Shown: positions 11,051 to 22,573, numbered from the stretch's first letter. The stretch: DNA of 64,000 nucleotides from Brasenia schreberi (GCA_036023115.1 JAYKKT010000091.1:28276001-28340000); one strand, 5' to 3'. Numbers and translations: made by a program. Notes: a model not told the origin generated them from the letters alone.

Positions 11051-11363
11051 AGGTTCACTCCCTAATTGACTTCTCGGAAATCCCTCCTACGAATATTGAA
11101 GGTTATCCCAAGTCAATGATTTTATGGAATGCAGAAAGCTCGGAGGCTTGATCGTCCTCATTGATGTGGTGATCTTCCTCCTTGCTTTGATCACTCTCAA
11201 ATACTTTGATTTCTAGGGAAGTATTATGCATAAAAAAGGTTATGCACGAAAAGATCATGAGACAACTCAGGTTGAGAATGTATTTGGATTTTATCAAAAC
11301 CAATACTTGAGTTTGTACCTGATTTTGGAAACCAACATTTTTTTGGATTTTTAACTTTTTCAA
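11051..11363 (-). pseudogene. Relic of the pol segment just before RT (element A)
   Basis: The minus-strand translation contains ESDQSKEEDHHINEDDQASE followed by LSAFHKIIDLG. This matches element C around 21540-21660 (SKEED....DQASELPELHKILDL). It is the N-terminal side of RT. The RT core itself is absent. Confidence 0.7.
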
Positions 11364-11499
11364 ATTTTTGAATTTTCCTAAACAAATGCTAGAAGGAAAA
11401 ACATAAAAGACTTTATTTTGGAAATTTTCAATTTTTTAAAATATTTTTAGGTTTTGAGAGTTTTCTAATTTTTTTGGTTTTTTAAAATATATATATATT

Positions 11500-12333
11500 T
11501 TGGAATTTTTTTAATAAAAAGGGGTCTTTCATGAAACCTGCAAAGAAAACACCATGAATTAGACTCCAAATAAGAGATCTAAACCATAGCTTTCGGGATT
11601 AACTGGTTCTAGGCACCCTTGATCCAATTAGTCTTAGGTGGTGGCTTAGGGGGTATGGTTGGGTTGTATCCTAAGCCATATCGACCCAGGTTTGGTAGAG
11701 GTAAAATGGGTTCTAATTTACCTTGGTTTTTAGCTCCTAGGCCCTAGTATGGTGTATACCCCATGTTTAGTAACATATTCCAAGGCATTTCAAGTTTTAA
11801 AAGTTTTTGATAAAGGGATGGCATTGGAATGATGTGTTGTCCATGGCATGGTTGCATACTTGAGTTTTGTTGGATATGCCCAGGAGTTGTATGGCCTTAG
11901 GGGTGGAGAACTTGGGTGAGTCTGTCTCTAGGAGATGGACAACCTTAGAAGAGTGTGACTTAGGTTATCCTACGATACATATGACCCTAGAGAGTTTGGG
12001 ATGGGTTAATTCTAGTTCTCCTAGTGGGTGGATGATCTTGGCAATGGGAGGATGGATCTTAGGTGCAACCCATTGTCCCCCTAGGGGTGGACAGTTAGAG
12101 TTTATGTGGATGCTAAGGGAGAACATGTTTGATCCCTTGCACCAAGAAGAAAAAAGGATCCCAAGGGAAACCATAGTTGGTCCCCTGGTGGGTTTGTGAA
12201 TGTTGGGGGATGTGATGGCCATAGGCTTGGGTTTATGATACAAACCTAGGCTCAAAAGGATTTGTTTATACACGGTAGGGTTAGGTGTACCTAGGATGTC
12301 AATGCATGCCCTAGGGATAACCATGTCTGCCAT
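11500..12333 (-). pseudogene. Relic of the protease-RT linker region (element A)
   Basis: About 11520-11960 aligns with 22000-22350 of element C and with the fragment at 3069-3587. The part up to 12333 keeps a 122-codon open frame that ends at 11965 and shows no recognisable domain. No protease motif is visible in element A. Confidence 0.5.
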
Positions 12334-12412
12334 GTTTTGAATTTTATTTTATTTTTCTTTTTATTTTGAAATTCTTTTTGTTGGTGTTGGACATTCTCCG
12401 CACCTTGAAAAT

Positions 12413-13330
12413 TTACATCCTTTGGCACATTTTGTGGGGTTGTGGTGCATGAGTGTGGTTTGAATATTGATGATCTACCGGTCCTACACAACAAAGAGGA
12501 GGATCGAGTAAAGAGTTTTGAGAGAAAAGAGTTTCAAGTATACCTTTTCCATGGTGAGAGCAAGCTTCCTTGTAGGTGTCCTGAAGGTGTTGTGGCTCAT
12601 GCATGGCTTCGAGCTCCCATTGCTCTAGTAGGACTTGGATTTCATCCGCCAAGCCTATGTGTGTGCAACACTCATTTTCTCTTGTGTATGAAATGGTGCT
12701 CATAGGAATGGAACCCATCGGAGCAACCGATTTTGAAAAATTTGGAATGATGTGACTCTCATGCCCCACTCCACTTGTGTGCTTAGGGATGTAAACTTTC
12801 TTTTTCGTTTTAATTTTCTGAATTTCAAATTTTTGATCTTCAAATGTTTTTGACTTTTGAAAATTTTCCATATTTTTTTGGTTTTTTGAAACAAAGAACT
12901 GTTTTGGTTTTTCTATAGTCAGAAGAGTTTTTGGATGATTAGCAAGGTTAGATGATTTGATATTAACACTTGCTTCATCTGCGGCTTCATATCCTTCACC
13001 GGATTTTGGCCTCGATTTGGTTTTTCAGTATCTAATGGTAAAGGACTTAGGTTCTGGCTCTTCCTCAAATTTGAAAGTTACCTTAGGCTTCCTTAAATAG
13101 TTGGATTTTCTATGAGCCCTAGGTTTCTTACTATGAGAGGAGAAAGATTCTACTACTTCGGCTTCTTAGCTTAAAGCAAAAATCTTTTCCTCCATCTCCT
13201 TCATTATTTCTCTTTTTAGGGAGGCCAGCATGTCCCCTTTCGAAATTTCTTTTAAAAACCTTTTTAAAAACTGACTTCTTGAGCGTGAGGCCCGGCTTAA
13301 CACTTCACAAGATCCTTTTGAACTGGACAT
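12413..13330 (-). pseudogene. Element A gag-like reading frame: gag head joined to an unrelated tail, two in-frame stops
   Basis: An ATG at 13330-13328, 98 bases inside the primer binding site, opens a frame of 305 codons that stays in phase to a stop at 12413, broken only by TAA at codon 55 (13166-13168) and TGA at codon 102 (13025-13027). The head (MSSS..S.EV.SRAS) and the segment around ALS-stop-EAEVVESFSSH match the gag head of element C at 24712; the first stop stands where C has Gln, so it looks like a CAA to TAA change. From about codon 110 on it does not resemble C gag: no capsid region and no zinc knuckle is visible. The tail is charged, then rich in His, Pro and Cys. The function is unknown. 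Confidence 0.55.
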
Positions 13331-13422
13331 GATTAACCTATGTACAAGAACTTATCACAATTTTAAAAAGTGGATTAGTTTTACAAACTTATAATGGGTT
13401 CAAATAAATTCCTTAGACTCAA

Positions 13423-13440
13423 GTCCCACTGGGCATGACA
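13423..13440 (-). promoter_or_regulatory. Primer binding site of element A
   Basis: On the minus strand TGTCATGCCCAGTGGGAC lies 4 bases inside the LTR end. It differs by one base from the 18-base site of element C at 24823-24840. Its position next to the 5' LTR fits a tRNA primer site. I do not assign the tRNA. Confidence 0.75.
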
Positions 13441-13444
13441 AATC

Positions 13445-15656
13445 TATAGACCTGAATTATTTTTCAAAACCTATTTAGATTTGAAAAGAAATTCCCGAGA
13501 ATACGTCGTGTGCGCGAGCGTGCCGGTTAGTTTACTCAAACTAACAAAGATTCAATTTTCTGACTTTATTAGGCGATTGTGGACAAGTGAATTTTTATCA
13601 ACGTAGGCCTTCTTGAACCGATGCTCAAGGGTCAGCCTAGACACTTGGAAAATTATTTGAAATCCGTTAAATTTCGAAAAATAAAATCCCAATTTGAAAG
13701 TTTAAGGAAATCGTGATTTAGTTCTTGACTTTGAAAATTTCAGGTTTTGAAAAACAGAAACTGGTTCTGTTTTAAGAGACCAGTTCTCTAATTTTTTAAA
13801 AATATTTATGAGTTTCGAAAAATTCTGAAAATTTTATAGAAAGTAGACATACATATGAAGAATCAGAAAATAGTTTTTTTTGGATTTTAGTGCCACTGGT
13901 TCTCAAAATTAAATCTAGAACTACACATCATTTAGGCACTCGAAACATACCTGTGCCAAAACAACTCAGGTTCAGAAAAACTACGATATCTTGGTACTCA
14001 GACCTTCAATTTTTATGAAATTGATCTTGGTGGAAAGGTATGGATGTTAGAATTCCAAAAAAACCATTTTCACTGGATTTGATGCATTATGCACAGAGAT
14101 ATCCAAGAAATATCATATATATGTCACAGAAGTTTCTCACTTTCCAGAACCTGTTCCGGTTTTTATAAATCTTTTCAGATTTAATTAACAATGTTTGATA
14201 ATGTATAAAATCTTGAAACTTTTACCTGATGTTCATTCATATGTCTAGCTTAGGGTGCCAAATCTCAACTTGATTGGAGCAACAGATAATTACAGAAAAA
14301 TCCGTGATCTGTCGTATACAGATTGTAGTTTCCAAATTTTAGATTTGCAATAAGAGTGTGTTCTATTTTTTATTTAAACAATCTATAGAAATAAATCAAT
14401 AGTCCCAATCCTGAGAATCAAAATAAAGAGGTTCATGATCTTAAGTTTGAGTAATGGAATCAAAAGAAGCAATAAGGACGTGTATACCAAAGATCTTATG
14501 AAAGAAAGATGAAGACAACTCATGGGTTCGCATCAATACATCTTCATGGAGACTTAGGCTCTTTAATTACAGATTCTTCAACGATTATGAAACTAGTAAA
14601 AGAAAAATAAACCTATGGATGAAGATGGAAGATGACGTGCGGCTGGTAGTGGGAGGCGGGTGGCGGCCTTCCTCCTCTCTCTCTCTTTTTCTTTCCTCTT
14701 GCTGGTCGTTCTGTTGTGCTGGGATTCTCTCAACTCGGATTGATCAAACTCATATTGATGCTTTGGAGCCTGTTTGGAGCTCCTTTTATAGGCCAAAGAA
14801 TGCCTAGTTGCTGCAAACATTCATAAGAAAAGTTGCCTTAACAGACGTGGCTGCATTTTGGCAAGTGAGGTGTTGGCCAATCCTTCCAAATTCTCCCTTA
14901 TTCGTATTAGGCAAGTGTTGTGTTGTGCACAGCTTTCCAAACCCACCACTTAATCCCTTTTTGGTTAGTAGGTTCGGTCAATAGCAGACCTAACTACGTG
15001 GGTTCGGCTAATAGCAGGTTGGGATGGCATAATCATCATTGAGATGAGCTGAAGTTGGAGACGATGCTGAACATGGCTTCTGATTTGGAAGGTTGCTGAA
15101 TATGGTTTCCAATTGGGAAGGTTGCCGAAATCACTTGCTACCTTAATATTGCAGAATTCCAAAATACCTTGGGCGCGTTCATCATTGCCCACTTTCAACC
15201 TACCGTATTTCCTTATGGACTCTCCCAACGAGCTTCCCAAACATTGAGACTTTGGTGGCTGAATTTGGTAAATGATCAAAGCATGTATCAAAATTGCCAA
15301 ATCATACCAAAGCAAATCAAACATCATAACTTGCTAAATTAGATGCAACACATTGCCTTGTCTTTGTTGCATGATCTTCATTAGATCAAGCTAAGACAAC
15401 AATTGACCGAATTTGGTAGTTATTGATCCATTTCTTCAAACTCGTGTGGGGCTGGCTGGAACAATTTTTATAGCCTGTCTCATTCTCGTCGTGAATGGCC
15501 ATCCAAGAAATATAGTAAGTTTCCATAATTGGAAATACATGGGTCTTCTTTCTTCCCATCGATCTTGGTAACCCATGTCGTCTAGTTTTAGTAAGTGATT
15601 GAGCCAAATATGGAAAGTTTCCTTCCTTTTATGTTGAAGATGATACGAATAGGTGA
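13445..15656 (-). repeat. Type 1 LTR, truncated 5' LTR of element A
   Basis: The sequence starts TATAGACCTGAA where the 3' LTR has TGTAGACGTGAA, and it follows 3588-5815 closely with small indels. It breaks at about 15656 (after GGTGACT), where another LTR begins; about 1.1 kb of the expected sense-start is missing, apart from an 83-bp piece at 17512-17594. A TATA box (minus strand TATAAAAGG, 14782-14790) and CT-rich tract are kept. Confidence 0.8.
13603..13642 (-). other. Conserved U5 stem-loop, type 1 version
   Basis: GTAGGC pairs with GCCTAGAC around CTTCTTGAACCGATGCTCAA. It is the counterpart of 3747-3786 in the partner LTR. Confidence 0.55.
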
Positions 15657-15816
15657 CTATAGACACGAAAAATTTTCACTTCTAAGCTTATGTAGAAACT
15701 TGAAGCGAAACTTTCTTATCTACTCGATTGCGTGAGCATGCCAACTATCTTGCAAAACTAGCAAAGTTTTTGAAAAATATGACTTCTTAGGCGATTGTAG
15801 GTAAGCAAACTCTTTT

Positions 15817-15858
15817 CGCTTTAGACCTTGAATCGATGCTCAAGGATCAGTCTAAGTG
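15817..15858 (-). other. Conserved U5 stem-loop, AGAC/GTCT variant
   Basis: CGCTTTAGAC pairs with GTCTAAGTG. This is a third version of the stem in which both arms changed together relative to AGGC/GCCT and AAAC/GTTT. The loop is 3 bases shorter. Confidence 0.6.
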
Positions 15859-17123
15859 CTTAGGAATTTCAATTTTGGAAAATAGTGAACTCCAATTCAC
15901 GTGAAGAGTTGGTGTTTTTGAAAGAAATAGAATGTGCACTTTGATTCAAGACTTTGAAATGAACAAGTCCTGAAAAACAAAATGTTCTGTTTTGAGGGCT
16001 TGTTTTCCGAATTGATCTGAATACCTTATGGACCTCCAAAAATCACCAAAATTTTATGGTGTGAAGGATCTATAGAACTTTACAGATATAAAATTGGAGT
16101 TATTTTGAACCAAAATTAAATCAGTGAATCAGCCTTGCTCAGGTGCCCGGAACTGTTCTAACACAAAAATATAGAGGCTCAAAGATAAGTCTGTATCTCG
16201 GTGATCTGAGTTTCCAATTTTGTGATTTTGATATTGTTGGAAAGCTATGGATATCAGCTTTCCAATGAATGAAAAATCAAGTAATTTGGACTCCTATATA
16301 CAGAGTTATGGGATAAAAACCCAAACTCTTTGCAGGAAAACTGAATGTGTAGATATTGGACAAGTTTCTATTCGGATTTACCCAATTTTATTTACGTAGT
16401 TTGACATCCCTAAAATTCTTAAAAATTTTATTTAATGTGGGCTTGTGTGTGTAGAACAAGTGAGCAAAATTTCAGATAAATTGGAGCAAGCATTCGAGAC
16501 TTAAAATTGCAGCAAACAACACATGTAGAGATACTAAAAATTTAGTTTCAGGTTTTAGGAATATACATGATGCAAACTCACCCGAATTTAAATTGCAACA
16601 ACTCTACATTCCCAAATTAAATTGCTAAATTGAAATGAAGGAAAATTATATGTATAAGCATAAGCATAGAGGGGTAGAGAGTATAGATTATATTGGGGTA
16701 GAAACACAAAAGCAAACACATAGAGTGCGTGTGTGTAATAGTGAAAATTCTGCAAATGTAATTGAAATGCATCCAATCTAATGACTATTACAATGTGGGG
16801 GGAGACTATGCTCCATTAATACAACCCCAATTCAATTGAATTTATATGGAAGAAGGCTTTAAAACAAAAGAGGAAATACTTACAGCTTTTGCCTCCGATC
16901 GGTCGGAATTCCAAGAGTGGAATCCGGCCAACCCTTCTTCTTCTTTGCTTAAACTCTCACACTCTCTCAAGCCTATTTCTACTCTCTTTTTCCTGACTCT
17001 TTCCCTTCACTTGTAGCTCACAATTTTGACTTGTGCAGGCCCTCTTTTCAGCCCCAAGATCAGCCCCAATTCCCAAGCTTTTCCCCAAGATTTCTAGATG
17101 TGAAAGAATGGGAACCTGCCCCT

Positions 17124-17150
17124 CCCTTGGCCCCTTTTATAGGCCAAGGG
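17124..17150 (-). promoter_or_regulatory. LTR core promoter: TATA box in a 9-bp palindrome
   Basis: CCCTTGGCC and GGCCAAGGG flank CCTTTTATA, so TATAAAAGG lies in the loop on the minus strand. It is the same design as at 1548, 36568, 57411 and 60016. Confidence 0.7.
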
Positions 17151-17511
17151 GGCTGGTTTCTAGCCCCTTCCATGGTGCGGTTTGGACCAGCTTCTTAATG
17201 CCTCTTAATCCATTTAATCCACTTAAAGTGATCCCTCCATTAGTGACTTGGATCAACCCATGTGGGCTAGTCTTGGTGCAGCCGACTTAGTCCTTGGTCC
17301 ACTCGGTTCAAGCTTGTTTCAACTTGATATTTTGTCATAGCCGGGTATACATAGCTAGGTCCTTTCAATTTCGTAACTTCAGCCATATCTTGCATTTTAA
17401 TTATTGATTGGTTCTTAATTGGTTCGGCTCCACCTTGAACTTGAGCTTAATTTCATCTTGATTGTATTTCATGGCTTCATCATGGTCTCGAGTTCAATTC
17501 TATCTTGGGGA

Positions 17512-17594
17512 GTAAGGTGTCGAACCACTTTAATCCTGGGTATCAGGCCTTGGAATGAGACCCTTCTCAATCGGGCGGATTTTTGAGGTCTAGC
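17512..17594 (-). repeat. 83-bp fragment of a type 1 LTR
   Basis: The text GTAAGGTGTCGAACCACTTT through TTGAGGTCTAGC matches 6425-6512 of the element A 3' LTR and 52915-53000 of the solo LTR. It is probably the far piece of the broken 5' LTR of element A, left after deletion. Confidence 0.7.
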
Positions 17595-18455
17595 TTCTCG
17601 TGGTTCCCTTCACTTGAGTCTTAATACCTACTACTTAGTAGAGGTTTTATAAGAAAACCAGAAAACATTGCAAAATTTCTATGCATTACCCAACAACGTC
17701 TAATTCTCAAACAAAATTTGATTCTAATAAGAAGATCCTATTCTTACTCTAGGACTCTCCCAAATGAACCTTTTTTCAATGGAATAAATCGTAGGGATAT
17801 GGAAAAGAGTTACCATGGTCCCTTTTGAAGCGTCCCATAGTTTAAGGCAAAGAGGCGAAAAATTTGCTCTTTTGAGCTTTTTGGCAATTTTTTTCTTTTT
17901 CTTTCATAGAGGGCCTCCTATTTTGAAAGATTTTTCTTTTATTTTCCCTCTTTTCTTTTTCAATCAAAGAACTATTTTCTTTCTTTTTCCCATTCTGCCT
18001 TCTTTTGGAGGATTTTCATATCCTCTTTTTCTGCTTTTTGCCAAATTTTTCTTTTTTTTGGAGAAGAGAAGTGTTGAGGGGAGAGACTTATCCCAATGGT
18101 AAGATCACCCTATTTTAAAATAGCATGTATTACTTGAAAATATTTTGCTATGTTGAACAAGACCCTCTTTTGTAAGATGAAGATTTTTGAAATGTAACCC
18201 ATTGATTTTGAAAACTCTACTTTTCAAAAGCATTGATTCCCTTATTCAGGGTCACGCGATCCACCTTGATCCTTCTTTCAAGAAGTTTAAAGGAGATCCC
18301 ATTAAAAACATTTTCAAAAGGATTTAGCTTGGACCCTACATATGGTATTTTTTCAAATATTGGGTATTTCTAGGGTCTACTAAATTCCTACCCTCAACAT
18401 CGATTAACCAATATGCATTGTTTGTAGTGGTTCCCCTTACAACCTAGGGACCATC

Positions 18456-19743
18456 TCACTTGGGTCGCCACTTTCCAAGTGGATGTTGGCCATGATGGTG
18501 GATGATTTTCAATACAAGTCCTCTCACTTTAAAGTGGCGAGTCTTCATATGCTTTTCATAATGTCGGGCTATCCTTTGCCGGTACACATGTGCAAGATCC
18601 ATAGCAAGGAGCCTTTTTTCATCTAACAAATCAAGCTCAACCATCCTAGCATGTTGAAAAGTCTCTAGGGGTAGCTCGAGTGCGAGTGATGTATGAAATG
18701 AATGCAATTTGGTATGAATGGGAAGAATAACATTTGTACCATAGACCAACTCAAATGGCATGACATTTGTGGGTGTTTGGATGGAAGTCCTATAACCCAT
18801 AAGGCTTCATCAAGCTTTTCATGCCATAGACCTACCCTTCTCTAAGGTTTTCTCAATGATACTTATGAGAGTCTTGTTTTTGGCTTCGGCTTGGCCATTG
18901 CCTTGAGGGTAGTAGGGCGACCAGAAGTGTTGAGTTATGCCATAGGTATTACATAATTTTTCCATCTTCTCATTCTTGAAAGGAGTGCCATTATCAGACA
19001 CTACGTCTCTTGGAACTCCAAATCGAGCCAAGATATTCTTCTTAATGAATGCCACTACATGTTGCCCTTGGACATTAGCCAAGGATGTAGCTTCAACCCA
19101 TTTAGAAAAATATTCGGTGGCTGCTAGGATGAACCTATGTCTATTTGATGCATTTGGAAAGATTGGTCCTACGATGTCAAATGCCCACATGGTGAAAGGC
19201 CATGGGCTGACAATGGAATGCAAGGTTGATGATGGGATATGAATGGCATGTCCATGCACTTGACATGGGTGACATTTCCTAACATGATCATTGACATGCC
19301 CTCCACATTCTCCATCGTGGTATTCATGCATTACAATTCTAGCCACCTCAAGGCCTACACACCTCAACAAGATGCTGGTGAAACTCTTTTTGTAAAGAAC
19401 TCCTCCCAAAATCATGTATCGGTTTTGAATAAAAGCTTTATCCCTAGAAGAAGCAAATTCTGAAAATCCTCCATTTTCTAGCAAGCTTTTAATATCTTGA
19501 AACCAGGGTTTTTCGAGGGAATTTTGGTCATTTTGGTAAATCTCCAAATCGTGGATGGATGGAGTAGGTGAGTACCATATCTCTAAGGATCGGGTTCCCA
19601 AGGTGGGATCGACCCTTAGGGCTGATCCTAAGGATGAGAGGGCATCCGCTATAGCATTGTCCTCTCGACCTATGTGAGTGAGCGTACATGATTTGAAGGA
19701 ATTGACCACTTTGTTGGCCAATTTGTGGTATGAAATGAGTTTT
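18456..19743 (-). pseudogene. Integrase of element C (decayed)
   Basis: The frame shows the zinc-binding region (HEYHDGECGGHV...HVRKCHPCQ), the catalytic core with Asp in WAFDIVGP, Asp in VSDNGTPF and Glu in NGQAEAKNK, and a C-terminal part ending near LGKWRPK. Compared with element D (62395-62470), about 23 residues are missing between GGHVN and DHVRKC, without a frame change, inside the zinc-binding domain. A frameshift near 18810 separates the core from the C-terminal part. Integrase would join the element DNA to the host chromosome; this copy is not functional. Confidence 0.85.
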
Positions 19744-20010
19744 TCATTTTTGACTTGCCAAATTTTCAAAACTTGGTTTATAACAAGTAAAGAATAAGAC
19801 TTCGATTAATGATGCCCCTAAATTTTTCAAAATTTTCAAGCCTTGTATGAGTGCCTCATATTCAGCCATATTATTGGAACATTCGAAATCTAAGCGAATA
19901 GCAATGGGGATCTCTCCCTTTTCAGGAGATATGAGAATGACTCCAACACCTGCCCCCTTTGGTTTCTTCCCCATCAAAGTGTATTTTCCATACTTGGTTT
20001 TCATTTAAAC
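19744..20010 (-). pseudogene. Archaeal-type RNase H domain of element C
   Basis: The translation has WKIHFDG in one frame, then KGAGVGVILISPEKGEIPI and CSNNMAEYEALIQGL after a frameshift. These are the hallmarks of the second RNase H in Tat elements: a catalytic Asp in the first strand, Glu in NMAEYEAL. The later Asp motif (FGDS in element D) is degraded here. The domain lies between the RT/RNase H region and integrase. Confidence 0.85.
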
Positions 20011-20039
20011 AACTTGCTAAAACATGGTTTTGAAAATCG

Positions 20040-21884
20040 TTTATAAAGATGCTCTCATCGGGCATTTCATTAAGTATGGGATATGTCTCTTCAAGGGGGA
20101 ACTCAGCCACATGATCAGCTAGGGCTTGTCCTTTAACAGAGGTTTGATGGTAAAATTTTAAATCATACTCCATTAAGAGGAGCTGCCATTTACCGAGTCT
20201 ACCCGTTAGGATAGGTTTTTCAAACAAGTGCTTGATTGGATCAAGCTTAGACACTATCCATATCTCATGATCTAAGAAGTAGTGTCTAAACTTTTGGCAG
20301 GCCCATACCAAGGCCAAGCACGTTTTCTCCATGGCTTGATAATTTCTTTCATATGCCAGTAGAGTTTTCGAAATGTAGTAAATAACATACTCTTTATGGC
20401 TATCATCCTCATATTGGGCTAGTAAAGCACCCAATGCATTTGTATGCATGGAAATGTAAAGCAACAATGGTTTTCCTTGCTTTGGAGGTTTTAAAGTCGA
20501 AGGATTTACCAAATAAGTTTTTAATCTTTCGAAAGCCTTTTGACAATCATCGTCCCATACAAACTTCACCCCTTTTCTCAAAAGCTTGTTGAAGGGTTCG
20601 TATCTTTTTGCTAAGTTTGAAATAAACCTCCTAATTGATTGGAGGCGACCTTGGAGGCTTCGAACTTGGGTCAAGTTGGAGGGTGGAGGCATGTCTATGA
20701 TAACTCGACACTTAGAGGGGTCGACTTCAATGCCCCTTTGGCTTACCATAAAGCCTAAAAGCTTACCTGATTCTACTCCAAAGACACACTTTTGAGGGTT
20801 TAGTTTCACTTTATAAAGCCTAAGTCTTTCGAAAACATTTTGCAAAGATTCAATGTGTGTGCATCGGGTTTTTTATTTTACCAGAAGATCATCCACATAT
20901 ACTTCCAAGAGCTCATGAATTTGATCATGGAAAAGAGTAATCATGGCTCTTTGGTATGTGGCACCGGCATTTTTCAATCCAAATGGCATAACTATGTAAC
21001 AGTATGTGCCCCAAGGTGTAGTAAAAGCAGTCTTAGCCTGATCTTTTGGTGCTAACTTGATTTGATTATAACCTGAGTAGCCATCTATGAAAGAAAACAT
21101 TTCATGATTCGTAGTACTATCCACTATCAAATCAATGTTTGGCAAAGGAAAATTATCTTTTGGAGTGGCTTTGTTCAAACTTCTGAAATCGATGCAAATA
21201 CGAATTTTCCCATTGGATTTTTGAACCACAACTATATTTGAAATCAATGGGTTTTATAAATCCGACTTTTAAAAGATCTTCTAAACCCTCTTTTACTTGA
21301 GAGTGGATATTGGAATGGATTTTTCTAAGCTTTTGCTTTATAGGTTTAGCATATGGTTCTAGGAGAAGACAATGTTCTACGACTTTTGGATCTAGACCAG
21401 GCATGTCTTCGTAGGTCCATGCGAATACATCTATATAGGTCTTCAAGAATGCAATGAATGATGTTTTTTCATGCTCATGCAAACATGTGCCTATTTTAAC
21501 ATGCTTAGGATTAGACTCACTCCCTAGGTTGATTTCTACAAAATCCCCTCCTACGAAATTCAAAGGTTTTTTCAAGTCAAGGATTTTATGAAGCTCGGGA
21601 AGCTCGGATGCTTGATCCTGCTCTAGGAGGAGGGGATCTTCCTCCTTGCTTTGATCATTCTCGAGAATTCTAGTTCCTAGGGAAGTTTGAGGCGAAGCAC
21701 ACAATTTTAGAATATTTACAATTTTCAAAGGAGTTGGATTTTTCAAAAAGACCATTTTTTTGAATTTTTCGAAATGGGCCTTGGGAGATGGAATGTACAA
21801 GACTTGGTTTTGGGTATTTTCAGGTTTTTTAATTTTTTTGGCTTTTTGCAAAGGAATGGAAGGAGGAGGAATGTAAATCACCAT
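20040..21884 (-). pseudogene. Reverse transcriptase and RNase H of element C (decayed)
   Basis: RT motifs are visible in order: CIDFRSLNKATPKDNFPLP, FIDGYSGYNQIKLA, MPFGLKNAGATYQRAM and the catalytic YVDD just above 20875. Then come the LGFMVSQRGIEVDPSK and RFISNLA regions and RNase H (YYISKTLLAYERNY, EKTCLALVWACQKFRHYF). A frameshift lies near 21250, and one in-frame TAA follows YVDDLLVK at 20873-20875; otherwise the frame is open from 21247 to about 19930. The order and motifs are those of Ty3/Gypsy pol. Confidence 0.9.
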
Positions 21885-22027
21885 CTTTTTGGGATTTTCA
21901 TAACTTTTTGATATTTTTGGGTTTTGAGGTTTTTCTAAATGTTATTGGATTTTGAAAATATGCAATTTTTTTAGATTTTTGATTATGGAGGGGTCTTCCA
22001 TTATACCTACAAAGAAAACACTATAAA

Positions 22028-22573
22028 TTAGTCTCTAAATAAGAGGTCTAAGTCATAGGTTTCAGTTTTAGGAGGCTCCAAGGTACCCTTGACCCAAGTG
22101 GTCGTAGGTAGTGGTTCAGGGGGTATGAATGGGGTGTAGCCTATCCCATGCCAGTTTGGGTTAGGATTTGGCAAGATGGGTTCTAAGTAACCCCGATTTT
22201 GCTTTCCTAAACTTTGATAAGGCATATATCCCATATTTAACATCATATTCCAAGCCTTCTTTAATTTTGAAAATGTTTTGTAAAGTGGATGGTCTTGGAA
22301 CTTGGTGTCATCCATGTCATGCTCAAATGCTTTCTTATTTAGGGACTTGAGAAAGATTTGGGCCTTGGTTTTTCCTAGGATGGTCATGGTCTTGGGCGGG
22401 TAAGCCTTGGGTTGCCCCTTGATATGCATGACATCCTTAGGTTTCCTTAGGATGAACTTGGGTAGGTCGATCGACGGTTTTCCTAGGTTTGACTCACAGG
22501 TTTGATGGCTTGACAAGTAAGGGAAGTTTTGAACTCCCCTAAGCTGAGGGTGGTTTTCTCCTAGAATTACCAC
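22028..22573 (-). pseudogene. Protease-RT linker region of element C
   Basis: An open frame of 181 codons overlaps the end of the protease frame by 7 bases. It carries the pattern HDMDDTKFQDHPLYKTFSKL and NMGYMPYQSLGKQNRG, which also occurs in the relics at 3239 and 11700. No known domain is recognised. In Tat elements a long linker between protease and RT is common, so this is probably part of the polyprotein and separated by a frame change. Confidence 0.6.

Larger units (their letters stand above)
6913..13444 (-). mobile_element. Internal region of element A, a pol-deleted (non-autonomous) Tat element
   Basis: The region runs from the polypurine tract at 6913 to the primer binding site at 13423-13440. 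It is interrupted by a solo LTR (7229-9775). Compared with element C it keeps the 3' non-coding part, the last stretch of integrase (about 10630-10790), the segment before RT (11051-11363), part of the protease-RT linker (about 11500-12000) and a gag-like head (13330 downward). It lacks RT, both RNase H domains and most of integrase. It would have needed enzymes supplied by another element to move. Confidence 0.75.
15657..17511 (-). repeat. Type 3 LTR, truncated at its sense start
   Basis: The sequence starts TATAGACACGAAAAATTTTC, aligned with TGTAGACGTGAAAATTTTC of other type 3 copies, and interrupts the 5' LTR of element A. It contains the stem-loop at 15817-15858 and the TATA palindrome at 17124-17150. 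It ends abruptly near 17511 without the usual GTGTTTACA end. No primer site or polypurine tract adjoins it, so it is a solo or truncated LTR. Confidence 0.75.

Noticed and set aside
12442..12705. Plus-strand 87-codon frame in element A
   Set aside because: The minus strand carries the longer frame that is in phase with the gag-like head, so the plus-strand frame is probably its shadow.
18976..19463. Plus-strand frames of 74-88 codons opposite the integrase
   Set aside because: They are antisense shadows of the integrase coding strand; similar shadows appear at the same place opposite element D.
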